A DNA stretch of 64,000 nucleotides from Ruegeria marina. Its GTDB lineage: Bacteria > Pseudomonadota > Alphaproteobacteria > Rhodobacterales > Rhodobacteraceae. Positions within the stretch are counted from its first letter, which is position 1; every line of letters starts with the position of its first letter. Made by a program: the position numbers and the translations under genes. This document shows, one piece after another, positions 9,437-17,140 of the stretch. Under the pieces are notes generated by a model. It saw only the letters and a list, made by a program, of their open reading frames with translations. It was not told where the DNA came from and made no database searches. Where the stretch lies: NCBI RefSeq assembly GCF_900101475.1, contig NZ_FMZV01000003.1:1-64000 (forward strand), given 5' to 3'.

Positions 9437-9697
9437 ATGCTGATCACCAATATCGAAATCTCGCGCTACACCTATTGCGCCGATACCTCCCGCCACTCGG
9501 CCAGCGTCTGCCTGACACTGGCCGACCGGATCGTGACCCTGTTCTGCTCGCTGGATCTGCCGGGGGAAACCAGCGCCGTGTCCCGCGCCCAGGCCTTTGT
9601 CGGCGACGCGCTGCGGCAGATGCGCCGGATGCCCGAGTTCCGCACCGGCAAGCAACACCTGCAGATCGACAAGCGCCTGGCACCGGGCAGCGCCTGA
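9437..9697 (+). CDS. Conserved small protein, unknown function
   Basis: A protein of 86 residues starting at an ATG with GGAG seven bases upstream (GGAGACCCGTG). It begins MLITNIEISRYTYCADTSRH and is a mixed alpha/beta soluble protein without signal peptide or membrane segment. I recognise no domain. It is divergent from clpB, with about 220 bases between the two starts, and is followed by pyrF 170 bases later. The codon pattern is typical of the neighbours, which supports it as a real gene. Confidence 0.6.
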   Translation: MLITNIEISRYTYCADTSRHSASVCLTLADRIVTLFCSLDLPGETSAVSRAQAFVGDALRQMRRMPEFRTGKQHLQIDKRLAPGSA

Positions 9698-9867
9698 TAT
9701 CAGCTTTTGCCACCGCGCCGCGCGGCACGCGCGGCGCTGGGCCCAAGGCTGTAATGTCACCCTGAAAGGGTGGCGTTCAGGCGCGGGAGCCGCCCCGCCC
9801 CGATCCGCGCTTGCCTCGGCCGGGCCTGCCCCTTATGTACGGGCGACCCCAGCCGGAGGATCCCCTG

Positions 9868-10602
9868 ATGACCGATACACCCCGCGCCGACGACCGGCTG
9901 ATCGTCGCCCTCGATGTGCCCAACGCGCTGGCCGGGCTCAACATGGCCGAGAAGCTGGGCGACACGGTATCCTTCTACAAGATCGGCCTGGGCATGCTCA
10001 CCGGCGGCGGGCTGGCGCTCGCCAACGAGCTGAAACAGGAACACGGCAAGCGCATCTTCCTCGACATGAAGCTCTTCGACATCGGCAACACGGTCGAGGC
10101 GGCGGTGCGCGGACTGGCGCAGTTCGAGCTGGATTTCCTGACCGTGCACGGCGACCCGCATGTGGTGCGCGCCGCCAAGGAGGGAGCCGCGGGCAAGGAT
10201 CTGAAAATCCTCGCGGTGACGATCCTGACCTCGCTGGAACGGGCCGATCTGGACGCCGGGCTGATGGTGCCGGGCGCGGTCGGCGACCTGGTGATCGAAC
10301 GCGCCGCCCGTGCCTTTGCGGCCGGTGCCGACGGTGTCATCGCCAGCCCGCAGGAGGCCGCGGCGATCCGCGCCCTGCCCGAGGCTGTCGGGCGACTGAT
10401 CGTGACCCCGGGCGTGCGCCCGGCAGGCGCCGCTCTGGGCGACCAGAAGCGGGTCGCCACCCCGGCAAGCGCCATCGCGGACGGGGCCGATCACATCGTG
10501 GTGGGGCGCCCGGTGGTGCAGGCGGCCGACCCGCGCGCCGCAGTCGAATCTATCCTGCATGAAATGGCATCGTCCCGGGTGATCACGCCGAAGCGGGCCT
10601 GA
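9868..10602 (+). CDS. pyrF: PyrF, orotidine-5'-phosphate decarboxylase
   Basis: A 244-residue TIM-barrel enzyme catalysing the last step of UMP synthesis, decarboxylation of OMP. The catalytic signature DMKLFDIGNTV (about residue 68) carries the Asp-Lys-Asp array, RLIVALDV opens the barrel, and TPGVRP and DHIVVGRPVV form the phosphate-binding end. GGAGG lies nine bases before the ATG. Length is standard for the bacterial short form. No other pyrimidine gene is adjacent. Confidence 0.95.
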   Translation: MTDTPRADDRLIVALDVPNALAGLNMAEKLGDTVSFYKIGLGMLTGGGLALANELKQEHGKRIFLDMKLFDIGNTVEAAVRGLAQFELDFLTVHGDPHVVRAAKEGAAGKDLKILAVTILTSLERADLDAGLMVPGAVGDLVIERAARAFAAGADGVIASPQEAAAIRALPEAVGRLIVTPGVRPAGAALGDQKRVATPASAIADGADHIVVGRPVVQAADPRAAVESILHEMASSRVITPKRA

Positions 10603-10949
10603 AGCATGCGCCCAGGGCGGGGCTCCCGGCGAAACTTGCCAGGTAAAAAAATTTGACACTCCCTGCGCGAGCGCCTCAAATGACCCTACGTCACCCGCGT
10701 CTTGGTCAATAACGGCCTGATAACTCGGTCTTTCCTCCGTTTTCGCGTCATAATGACGGTGTGCCCCCAAAAACACATCAAAAAGGTGAGTTTTCGCGGT
10801 GAGGTATTCGATGCTACCGAAATATCAGGATTCGAGCGACCCTTGGGGTGAGACACTCCCCAACGAACCATGTCTTCCTGAGGTTCGTTACCTCCCCCCG
10901 CCGGGCGTGCGGGGGGCCTTTCTTGCAAGAAAACGCCGCTTGACAGAGG
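10603..10949. other. Intergenic stretch between pyrF and the NUDIX gene
   Basis: About 347 bases with no convincing protein gene. The left part holds a possible -35-like TTTGACA near 10650. The right part (about 10843-10923) holds a run of hairpins ending in a plus-strand terminator, annotated separately as a candidate small RNA. A frame from 10799 to 11059 would translate across all of these structures and into the antisense of the NUDIX gene, and I do not accept it. Confidence 0.5.
10843..10923 (+). ncRNA. Candidate structured small RNA with exposed CUUCCU loop and terminator
   Basis: Three consecutive elements: a weak GGGG/CCCC hairpin (10845-10861), a perfect 8-base stem AACGAACC/GGTTCGTT (10862-10889) whose 12-base loop contains TCTTCCT, and a terminator stem CCCCCCG/CGGGGGG (10894-10916) followed by CCTTTCTT. 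The loop is complementary to a Shine-Dalgarno sequence, a layout reminiscent of the CUYCCUYC-loop sRNAs (CcsR type) of Rhodobacter. The promoter and 5' end are not identified. Confidence 0.45.
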
Positions 10950-11390
10950 CTAAACACAGTCCCTCAGGCCAAATGCAGGACTGCCGAGGTACTTGCCCAA
11001 TTGCTCGGCGAAATGCGGCACGGCACGCGGATGACGGATGTAATCGACAGGCGGCATGAGCCGCCATTCCTGGCCCTCGTCCCCCAGCACCACAAGCTCG
11101 GCATGGGCGGCGGGCAGGTGCGCGGCAAAGAACCAGATCCTGCCATGCGCCCGCAGGTAACTGGTTCGCCAGGTGACCTTGGCAGCGGCAATGGCAAGGC
11201 CAACCTCTTCGCGGGTTTCGCGCAGGGCACAGGCAAGCGGCGTCTCGTCACCCTCGCGCCCGCCGCCGGGCAGGTCCCAGTGGTCGGGCCACGGAATATC
11301 GGCCCGGTCGTCGCGCCGGATCACCAGCAGGGACGGTCCCAGGAACAGGGCCAGCTTTGCGCCGGAAAATTCCGTCTCGGCCTTTGTCAG
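10950..11390 (-). CDS. NUDIX hydrolase, apparent CTG start
   Basis: A NUDIX pyrophosphohydrolase. The Nudix box runs from GGGREGDE through RETREEVGL (the G-x5-E-x7-REVxEExGL pattern). The only standard start codon (GTG at 11324) would remove the first strand of the fold. In-frame coding continues upstream (KLALFLGPSLLV) to a CTG at 11390, preceded by GGAG about six bases away, and then meets a stop codon; no ATG, GTG or TTG lies in between. The CTG start gives 146 residues. Substrate unknown. Divergent from dinB with a 70-base gap. Confidence 0.8.
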   Translation of the reverse strand: MTKAETEFSGAKLALFLGPSLLVIRRDDRADIPWPDHWDLPGGGREGDETPLACALRETREEVGLAIAAAKVTWRTSYLRAHGRIWFFAAHLPAAHAELVVLGDEGQEWRLMPPVDYIRHPRAVPHFAEQLGKYLGSPAFGLRDCV

Positions 11391-11460
11391 CTTTCCACTC
11401 CGTTGCGAGTCGGGCTAGATAGGGCCAGCTTATAGCCTGCCTTGCAACCGGATTCACCCG

Positions 11461-12723
11461 ATGACCCTTGCATCCGGTCTTTGCCGCGACTGTCTGACCC
11501 GGACCGGGACGGCCCGGCGCTGTCCGGCCTGCGGCAGCCCGCGGGTGCTGCGGCATCCGGAACTGGATATGCTGACCATCGCGCATATGGATTGCGATGC
11601 CTTCTATGCCAGTGTGGAAAAGCGCGACAACCCCGAGCTTGCCGACAAGCCGGTGATCATCGGCGGCGGCCGACGCGGGGTGGTGTCGACCGCCTGCTAT
11701 GTGGCGCGCATACGCGGTGTGCGCTCGGCCATGCCGATGTTTCAGGCGCTGAAGCTCTGCCCGGACGCGGTGGTGATCAAGCCGCGCATGTCGGTCTATT
11801 CCGAGGTGTCGAAACAGATCCGCGCGATGATGGACGAGCTGACGCCGGTGGTGGAGCCCTTGTCGCTGGACGAGGCCTTCATGGACCTGTCGGGCACCCA
11901 GAGGCTGCATGGGCACCCCCCGGCAGTGATGCTGGCGCGGCTGGTCAAGCGGATGAAGGACGAACTGGGCGTGACCGGCTCGATCGGGCTTAGTCACAAC
12001 AAGTTCCTGGCCAAGGTGGCCTCGGACCTCGACAAGCCGCGCGGCTTCTCGGTGATCGGGCGGGCCGAGACGGCGGAGTTTCTGCGGGACAAGCCGGTGC
12101 GGCTGATCTGGGGAATCGGCCCGGCGGCGCAGGAGAGCCTGGAGCGCGCCGGCATCCGCACCTTTACCGACCTGTTGCGCTGGGATCAGGAGGCGCTGGT
12201 CGCCCGGTTCGGGGCGATGGGGCAGCGGCTTTGGCATCTGGCGCGCGGCGAGGACCACAGGCGTGTCTCGGCGCATGATCCGATCAAGTCGATCAGCAAC
12301 GAGACCACGTTTTTCGAGGATACCGCCGATGTCGAGGTGCTGGACGGTCATATCTGGCGCATGGCGGAAAAGGTGGCCGACCGGGCCAAGGCGCGCGGGC
12401 TGGCGGGGCGGGTGGTGACGCTGAAGCTGAAGCGCGCCAATCACCGCATCCTGTCGCGGCAGCAGGCGCTGCGCGATCCGACCCAGATCGCCGACCGCAT
12501 CTATCGCACCGCCCGCGCCCTGTTCGACCAGTTGGGCGATCAAGGGCCTTACCGGCTGATCGGCTGCGGCCTGTCGCATCTGTGCCCCGAGGCCGAGGCG
12601 GATGTCTCGGGCGACCTGCTGGACCCGCAGGCGAAGCAGCGGGCCAAGGCAGAGCGGGCGACCGACGAGATTCGCCGACGGTTCGGATCGGACGCGATCG
12701 TCAAGGGCCGGGGGATAAGATAG
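11461..12723 (+). CDS. dinB: DinB, Y-family DNA polymerase IV with N-terminal zinc-knuckle extension
   Basis: A 420-residue error-prone translesion polymerase. The Y-family core starts near residue 38 (ML-TIAHMDCDAFYASVEKR) and the second catalytic acidic pair is in LSLDEAFMDLSG. Helix-hairpin-helix, little finger and a C-terminal basic tail follow. Unusually, residues 8-24 (CRDC-x9-CPAC) precede the core and look like a small zinc-binding module. This extension removes nothing from the core. If instead the internal ATG at the MLTIAHMD position were used, the extension would be untranslated, but its four spaced cysteines argue that it is coding. Confidence 0.92.
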   Translation: MTLASGLCRDCLTRTGTARRCPACGSPRVLRHPELDMLTIAHMDCDAFYASVEKRDNPELADKPVIIGGGRRGVVSTACYVARIRGVRSAMPMFQALKLCPDAVVIKPRMSVYSEVSKQIRAMMDELTPVVEPLSLDEAFMDLSGTQRLHGHPPAVMLARLVKRMKDELGVTGSIGLSHNKFLAKVASDLDKPRGFSVIGRAETAEFLRDKPVRLIWGIGPAAQESLERAGIRTFTDLLRWDQEALVARFGAMGQRLWHLARGEDHRRVSAHDPIKSISNETTFFEDTADVEVLDGHIWRMAEKVADRAKARGLAGRVVTLKLKRANHRILSRQQALRDPTQIADRIYRTARALFDQLGDQGPYRLIGCGLSHLCPEAEADVSGDLLDPQAKQRAKAERATDEIRRRFGSDAIVKGRGIR

Positions 12724-12810
12724 GGTCGGCCAAGGCGATATCGGCGGCCATGTGGCTGACTGGCAGAACCGCAGCCTGAAGGGCGACCGACGCGGAAACC
12801 GGGCTGGCCC

Positions 12811-13671
12811 CTACTCCGCCGCCAGCGGCAGGCGATCCTGACCGATCGAAGCGATTTCCGACACCACCCCGCGCAGGAGCGCGCGCAGGCTGTCGAAATT
12901 GGCGTTCGGGCGGATCCTGGCCTCGTCCATGTAAAGCGCGCGGTCGATCTCGATCTGGATGGCATGCTGGCGGCGCGAGGGGCGCCCGTAAGCTTGCGTG
13001 ATATAGGCACCGGCAAAGGGCGAATTGCGCACTACGTGCAAGCCCGCAGCAGCAAAGGCGGCTTCGACTCGGTCCACCACATCGCTCGCCGCCGAAGCAC
13101 CGAAACGATCACCCAGCACCACTTCTGCGCGTTTCGATGTGTGCCGCGCGGTGCTTTCGACCGCTTCGCGCGGCATCGAATGGCAGTCGATCAGGATGGC
13201 TTGCCCAAACCTGGCATGCGATTCGTCCAGCAACCGCTGCAAGCGATTGTGATAGGGATGCCAGACCCGGTGCAGTCTTCCGGTGGCTTCGGACAAGGGC
13301 AGCTTGCCACGATAGATCGCGCGGCCACCTGCGACAACGCGCGGAATGACCCCGAGTCCGGAGGCGACACGCGGATTGTGTCCACCCTTGCGCACTCCTT
13401 CGATCAGCGCCGGGTCCAGTTCATCGGCGCTGCGGTTCAGGTCGAGATAGGCACGCGGTGCGACCGCGCTGAGCAAGGGGGCACCGAATTCCGGCGCAAC
13501 GTCGAAAAGCAGATCGACAAAGGCATCTTCCGATGAGCGAATCGTATGATCGTCCAGTATCGTCTGGCCGAGAAAGGACGCCGGATAATGCGCCCCGCTG
13601 TGAGGCGACGCAAAAACCACGCAGGACGTGCGATTTTGCGGCAAAGACAGGTTATATGCGGTTTCGGCCAT
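12811..13671 (-). CDS. N-formylglutamate amidohydrolase family protein
   Basis: A 286-residue zinc hydrolase of the N-formylglutamate deformylase (FGase) family. FASPHSGAHYP near residue 20, SEDAFVD near 47, the LDLNR motif and LIDCHSMP supply the conserved metal and substrate residues. Classical members (HutG) hydrolyse N-formyl-L-glutamate to glutamate and formate in histidine breakdown, but no other hut gene is nearby, so the substrate is not certain. It is divergent from the tRNA-Val gene, with about 150 bases in between. Confidence 0.85.
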   Translation of the reverse strand: MAETAYNLSLPQNRTSCVVFASPHSGAHYPASFLGQTILDDHTIRSSEDAFVDLLFDVAPEFGAPLLSAVAPRAYLDLNRSADELDPALIEGVRKGGHNPRVASGLGVIPRVVAGGRAIYRGKLPLSEATGRLHRVWHPYHNRLQRLLDESHARFGQAILIDCHSMPREAVESTARHTSKRAEVVLGDRFGASAASDVVDRVEAAFAAAGLHVVRNSPFAGAYITQAYGRPSRRQHAIQIEIDRALYMDEARIRPNANFDSLRALLRGVVSEIASIGQDRLPLAAE

Positions 13672-13726
13672 GAACGCTCCTTGATCGAGAAAATCATAGA
13701 CCGGAAAATAGTTCGATCAAAAGCCC

Positions 13727-13754
13727 TTGATCCCCCCGCCGACTCCTTTTATAG
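13727..13754 (+). promoter_or_regulatory. Candidate sigma-70 promoter for tRNA-Val
   Basis: TTGATC (13727-13732), a 16-base spacer and TTATAG (13749-13754), followed after a few bases by a G/C-rich leader. It lies about 68 bases upstream of the mature tRNA 5' end and points toward it. Confidence 0.4.
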
Positions 13755-13821
13755 ACCCCGCTTACCGGCGCGGGCTACCGCGCCCCATTACGTTCTGGGG
13801 CAGGCGCGCGACGGCAATCAT

Positions 13822-13896
<75 letters not shown>

Positions 13897-13973
13897 TGAT
13901 TTCATGCCTCTGTTGATACAGGGGACCCGCGTAACCCAGGCGCTGGCCCGCGCCGCAGGAATTGGAGACGGCC

Positions 13974-14099
13974 ATGAAGGTCAGGAACTCGCTCCGCTCG
14001 CTCAAGTCCCGCCACCGGGACTGCCGCGTCGTGCGTCGCAAAGGCCGCGTCTATGTGATCAACAAGACGCAGCGCAAGTTCAAAGCCCGCCAGGGCTGA
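13974..14099 (+). CDS. rpmJ: Ribosomal protein L36 (bL36), zinc-free type
   Basis: A 41-residue basic protein starting [17 protein letters not shown] and ending KFKARQG, the standard alphaproteobacterial bL36 of the large ribosomal subunit. Only one cysteine remains, so this is the form lacking the CxxC...C...H zinc site. GGAGACGGCC precedes the ATG. It sits alone, 77 bases after tRNA-Val, and is followed by a strong terminator, so tRNA-Val and rpmJ could share a transcript. Confidence 0.95.
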   Translation: MKVRNSLRSLKSRHRDCRVVRRKGRVYVINKTQRKFKARQG

Positions 14100-14126
14100 A
14101 CTGTCGCAAGACATTCGAGCTTCAAT

Positions 14127-14160
14127 CAAAACCGCGCCTTTGGGCGCGGTTTTGTTGTTG
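14127..14160 (+). terminator. Rho-independent terminator after rpmJ
   Basis: A perfect 12-base stem (14127-14138 with 14143-14154) with a TTTG loop, its 3' arm ending in TTTTG and followed by TTGTTG. It lies 28 bases after the rpmJ stop codon and ends plus-strand transcription. Confidence 0.9.
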
Positions 14161-14233
14161 CGGGGTGGCGATTTCCCGGTTCCTGCAACGGGCCGGGGCG
14201 CGATACCCTTCTCTTGTGCAGGAGGAGGCCGCC

Positions 14234-15841
14234 ATGTCCCGCAAGCCCAACATCATTCTCATTCTCGCCGACGACCTGGGATTTGCCGATCTGGGCTGTA
14301 CAGGGTCCGAGATCCGAACACCCAATATCGACAGCCTGGCCCGCGACGGGGCGCTGCTGACCGCAATGTACAATTGCGCGCGCTGCTGCCCAACGCGGGC
14401 GTCGCTGTTGACCGGGCTTTACCCGCATAACGCCGGGATCGGCCATATGGGGGCCGACCTGGGCACGCCCGCCTATCGCGGCTTCCTGCGCAACGACTGC
14501 GCAACCATCGCCGAACATCTGCGGGCGGCGGGCTATCGCACCTGCATGTCGGGCAAATGGCATGTGGGCGGAGATTTCATGGCGCGCGAAGTCGACAGTT
14601 GGCGGGTGGGCGATGTCGACCATCCCACCCCGCGCCAGCGCGGGTTCGACCGGTTTTATGGCATCGTTGACGGGGTCACCCATTTCTTCTCGCCCCATTA
14701 CATGCTGGAGGACGATACCCGCGTCGAAACCTGGCCGGACGATTTCTATTTCACCGACGCGATCACCGACAAGGCCATCGGCATGGTCGAGGAGGCGGTG
14801 GCGATGGAGCAGCCCTTCTTCCTGTATCTCGCCCATACCGCGCCGCATTGGCCGCTGCATGCGCATCCCGAGGATATCGCGCGCTATGACGGGGTCTATG
14901 GGCGCGGCTGGGATGCGTTGCGCGCTGCCCGGCACGAGACGATGAACGCGATGGGCCTGTTTCAGACCAACTGGCAGATCAGCCCGCGCGACGAGGATGT
15001 CTGCCCATGGAAGGCCGCGCAGCACAAGGATTGGGAAGCGCGCAAGATGGCCACCTATGCCGCCATGGTGGACCGGATGGACCAGTCCATCGGCACGCTG
15101 CTGGCGGCGCTGAAACGGATGGGACAGTTCGACAACACGCTGATCCTGTTTCTCAGCGACAACGGCGGCTGCGCCGAGTTCATGGCCGAGGATGGCTGGG
15201 CCAAGTTCTTTCCCGATACCACCCATGACGGGCGGCATATCGAGATGGGCAACCGGCCCGAGATCATGCCCGGCAGCGCGCTGACCTACCAGAGCTATGA
15301 CAAGCCCTGGGCCAATGTGTCGAACGCGCCGTTCCGCAAGTTCAAGCATTATGTTCACGAGGGCGGAATCTCGACCCCGCTGATTGCCCATTGGCCGGGC
15401 CGGATCGCGGCACCCGTGCCGCTGCACGCAGCCTGTCATGTGGTCGACATCCTGCCGACGATTCTCGAGGTCGCGGGCGCGCGGCCGATTTCCGAGCTGG
15501 GCGGGCATGGAATGCAGCCCCTGGAAGGAGAGAGCCTGCTGGACCTGCTGCGCGGGAAGGACTGGGCGCGCGAACAGCCGATCTTTTTCGAGCACGAAGG
15601 CAACAGCGCCATCCGGCTGGGCCAGTTCAAGCTGGTGCGGCTGCACGGGCAGGACTGGGAGCTTTACGACATCGAGGCCGACCGGACCGAGTTGAACAAC
15701 CTGGTCCGGGGAGAATCCGACCAGGCCAGGACATTGATCGCGCAATATCAGGACTGGGCCGACAAGACGGGCGTGCTGGACTGGAACATCGCCCTGCCCC
15801 GGCTGCTGGCGGCCTGGCAGATGGACAATGCCGAGGGGTGA
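14234..15841 (+). CDS. Type I arylsulfatase (formylglycine-dependent)
   Basis: A 535-residue sulfatase of the alkaline-phosphatase superfamily. NIILILADDLGFADLG supplies the metal-binding Asp pair and CCPTRASLLTG is the signature in which Cys52 (of C-P-T-R) is converted to formylglycine; SGKWHVGG and LFLSDNGG complete the active site. It hydrolyses sulfate esters, releasing sulfate, and needs a formylglycine-generating enzyme that is not in this window. No signal peptide is visible, so it is probably cytoplasmic. GGAGGAGG lies upstream of the ATG. A single-gene unit behind the rpmJ terminator. Confidence 0.93.
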   Translation: MSRKPNIILILADDLGFADLGCTGSEIRTPNIDSLARDGALLTAMYNCARCCPTRASLLTGLYPHNAGIGHMGADLGTPAYRGFLRNDCATIAEHLRAAGYRTCMSGKWHVGGDFMAREVDSWRVGDVDHPTPRQRGFDRFYGIVDGVTHFFSPHYMLEDDTRVETWPDDFYFTDAITDKAIGMVEEAVAMEQPFFLYLAHTAPHWPLHAHPEDIARYDGVYGRGWDALRAARHETMNAMGLFQTNWQISPRDEDVCPWKAAQHKDWEARKMATYAAMVDRMDQSIGTLLAALKRMGQFDNTLILFLSDNGGCAEFMAEDGWAKFFPDTTHDGRHIEMGNRPEIMPGSALTYQSYDKPWANVSNAPFRKFKHYVHEGGISTPLIAHWPGRIAAPVPLHAACHVVDILPTILEVAGARPISELGGHGMQPLEGESLLDLLRGKDWAREQPIFFEHEGNSAIRLGQFKLVRLHGQDWELYDIEADRTELNNLVRGESDQARTLIAQYQDWADKTGVLDWNIALPRLLAAWQMDNAEG

Positions 15842-15852
15842 TCCGATCACGC

Positions 15853-15872
15853 TTATCCGACAGAATTAATCA
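15853..15872 (-). promoter_or_regulatory. Iron-responsive motif, copy 1 (upstream of the iron-binding protein gene)
   Basis: Read on the minus strand this is TGATTAATTCTGTCGGATAA, identical at 17 of 20 positions to the plus-strand copy at 15907-15926. The two copies are in inverted orientation about 34 bases apart in the short region before the iron(III) binding protein gene. It resembles, from memory, the Iron-Rhodo-box of Rhodobacteraceae. Confidence 0.5.
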
Positions 15873-15906
15873 GTTTTTACTTGCATCGGATCGGGATTCC
15901 GGTAAT

Positions 15907-15926
15907 TGACTATTTCAGTCGGATAA
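15907..15926 (+). promoter_or_regulatory. Iron-responsive motif, copy 2 (upstream of the iron-binding protein gene)
   Basis: TGACTATTTCAGTCGGATAA, 24 bases before the chosen start codon of the iron(III) binding protein. It shares 13 of 20 positions with a third copy upstream of the iron permease gene (19731-19750), including the AGTCGGA core, which suggests one regulator for both genes. Confidence 0.55.
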
Positions 15927-15950
15927 ACTGAAATGCGAGAGACCGCCCCC

Positions 15951-16958
15951 ATGATGAAGACCACCACCGCAATCGCCGCCGCCCTGATCGCCACATCGGC
16001 TGTCGCCGAGGGCGAACTGAACCTCTATTCGTCGCGCCATTACGATACCGACGAGCGGCTCTATTCGGATTTCGAAGAGGCAACCGGCATCCGCATCAAC
16101 CGGATCGAGGGCAAGGCCGACGAACTGGTCGCCCGGATGCAGGCCGAGGGCGCGAACTCGCCCGCCGATGTGCTGATCACCGTCGATACCTCGCGCCTGT
16201 CGCGGGCAAAGGATGCAGGCATCCTGCAAGCGATCGACAGCCCGGTCCTGGAAGAGCGCATTCCCGCCAACCTGCAAGACGCCGACAACCAGTGGTTCGG
16301 CTTTTCCCAGCGCGGGCGGATCATCTTCTTCGACAAGGCCGACGTGACCGAGCCGCCGATGACCTATGCCGATCTGGCCGACCCGAAGTACAAGGGTCAG
16401 GTCTGTATCCGGTCGTCGACCAACGAGTACAACCAGACGCTGCTGGCGGCGATCGTCACCCACGAGGGGCGCGATGCGGCCAAGGCCTGGGCCGAGGGCG
16501 TGGTTGCCAACATGGCGCGCGATCCGCAGGGCGGCGATACCGACCAGCTGCGCGGCATCGTGTCGGGCGAGTGCGAAATCGCGGTGTCGAACACCTATTA
16601 CTTTGCCCGCGCGATCCGGACCGACGTCAAGGGCCTGTCCGACAGCCGCGAAATGCTGGGTTGGGCGTTCCCCGACCAGGACGGCAACGGCGCGCACATG
16701 AACCTGTCGGGCGCCGGCGTGGCCGCACATGCCCCGAACCGCGAGAACGCCATCAGGTTCCTCGAATATCTCGCCAGCGACCAGGCGCAGGTCTATTTCT
16801 CGAACGGCAATGACGAGTATCCTGCGGTCGCCGGTGTAGACCTGGCGCCCAACGTGGCGTCGCTGGGTGCATTCAAGGCCGATGCGGTAAACCTGTCGGA
16901 GGTCGCCGCCAACATCCCGGAGGCACAGAAGATCTTCAACGAGGTCGGCTGGAAGTAA
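15951..16958 (+). CDS. Iron(III) ABC transporter periplasmic binding protein (FbpA/AfuA type)
   Basis: A 335-residue protein with a signal peptide (MMKTTTAIAAALIATSAVA, cleaved before EGELN) and the FbpA ferric-binding fold. LNLYSSRHYDTD is the typical start of the mature protein and SNTYYFARA carries the adjacent tyrosines that coordinate Fe3+. It delivers iron to the inner-membrane permease. Of the possible starts, 15951 has GAGAGA at about nine bases; the upstream ATG at 15933 lies against the regulatory motif and lacks a ribosome site. The matching permease is 1.1 kb downstream on the other strand. Confidence 0.92.
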   Translation: MMKTTTAIAAALIATSAVAEGELNLYSSRHYDTDERLYSDFEEATGIRINRIEGKADELVARMQAEGANSPADVLITVDTSRLSRAKDAGILQAIDSPVLEERIPANLQDADNQWFGFSQRGRIIFFDKADVTEPPMTYADLADPKYKGQVCIRSSTNEYNQTLLAAIVTHEGRDAAKAWAEGVVANMARDPQGGDTDQLRGIVSGECEIAVSNTYYFARAIRTDVKGLSDSREMLGWAFPDQDGNGAHMNLSGAGVAAHAPNRENAIRFLEYLASDQAQVYFSNGNDEYPAVAGVDLAPNVASLGAFKADAVNLSEVAANIPEAQKIFNEVGWK

Positions 16959-16970
16959 GACCGTTGGTGC

Positions 16971-17031
16971 AAGGGGGCTCTGCCCCCGTCGCACAAGCGC
17001 GACTCCCCCGGAGTATTTGAAATAAGATCAA
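16971..17031. repeat. Dispersed Rhodobacteraceae intergenic repeat (GGGGGCTCTGCCCCC type)
   Basis: Contains the palindrome GGGGGCTCTGCCCCC (16973-16987), then CTCCCCCGGAGTATTTG leading into AATAAGATCAAG. This layout is common between genes in Roseobacter-group genomes (recollection). The right half is a diverged, oppositely oriented relative of the 33-base repeats at 37315 and 60250. Confidence 0.5.
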
Positions 17032-17060
17032 GGAGCGGGCATTCGTGCCCGTTCCTTTTC
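17032..17060 (+). terminator. Terminator after the iron-binding protein gene
   Basis: A 10-base stem GGAGCGGGCA/TGCCCGTTCC with one G-T pair and a stable TTCG loop, followed by TTTTC. It is oriented to end plus-strand transcription from the binding protein gene. Confidence 0.8.
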
Positions 17061-17140
17061 GTTTGCGCAGACCGGACCGGACGCGTACCCTGCGACCAAT
17101 ATTTTCTGACGTTCTTTTTTCGTTCCTTCGGGGATAGAAC

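Noticed and set aside
6603-9437. A 944-codon open frame on the strand opposite clpB
   Set aside because: It is a shadow of clpB caused by high GC at third positions: no ribosome site, composition rich in His, Gln and Arg, and the true ClpB motifs are all on the other strand.
10799-11059. An 86-codon frame across the hairpin region after pyrF
   Set aside because: It would translate through three stem-loops and a terminator and end antisense to the NUDIX gene; no ribosome site is visible.
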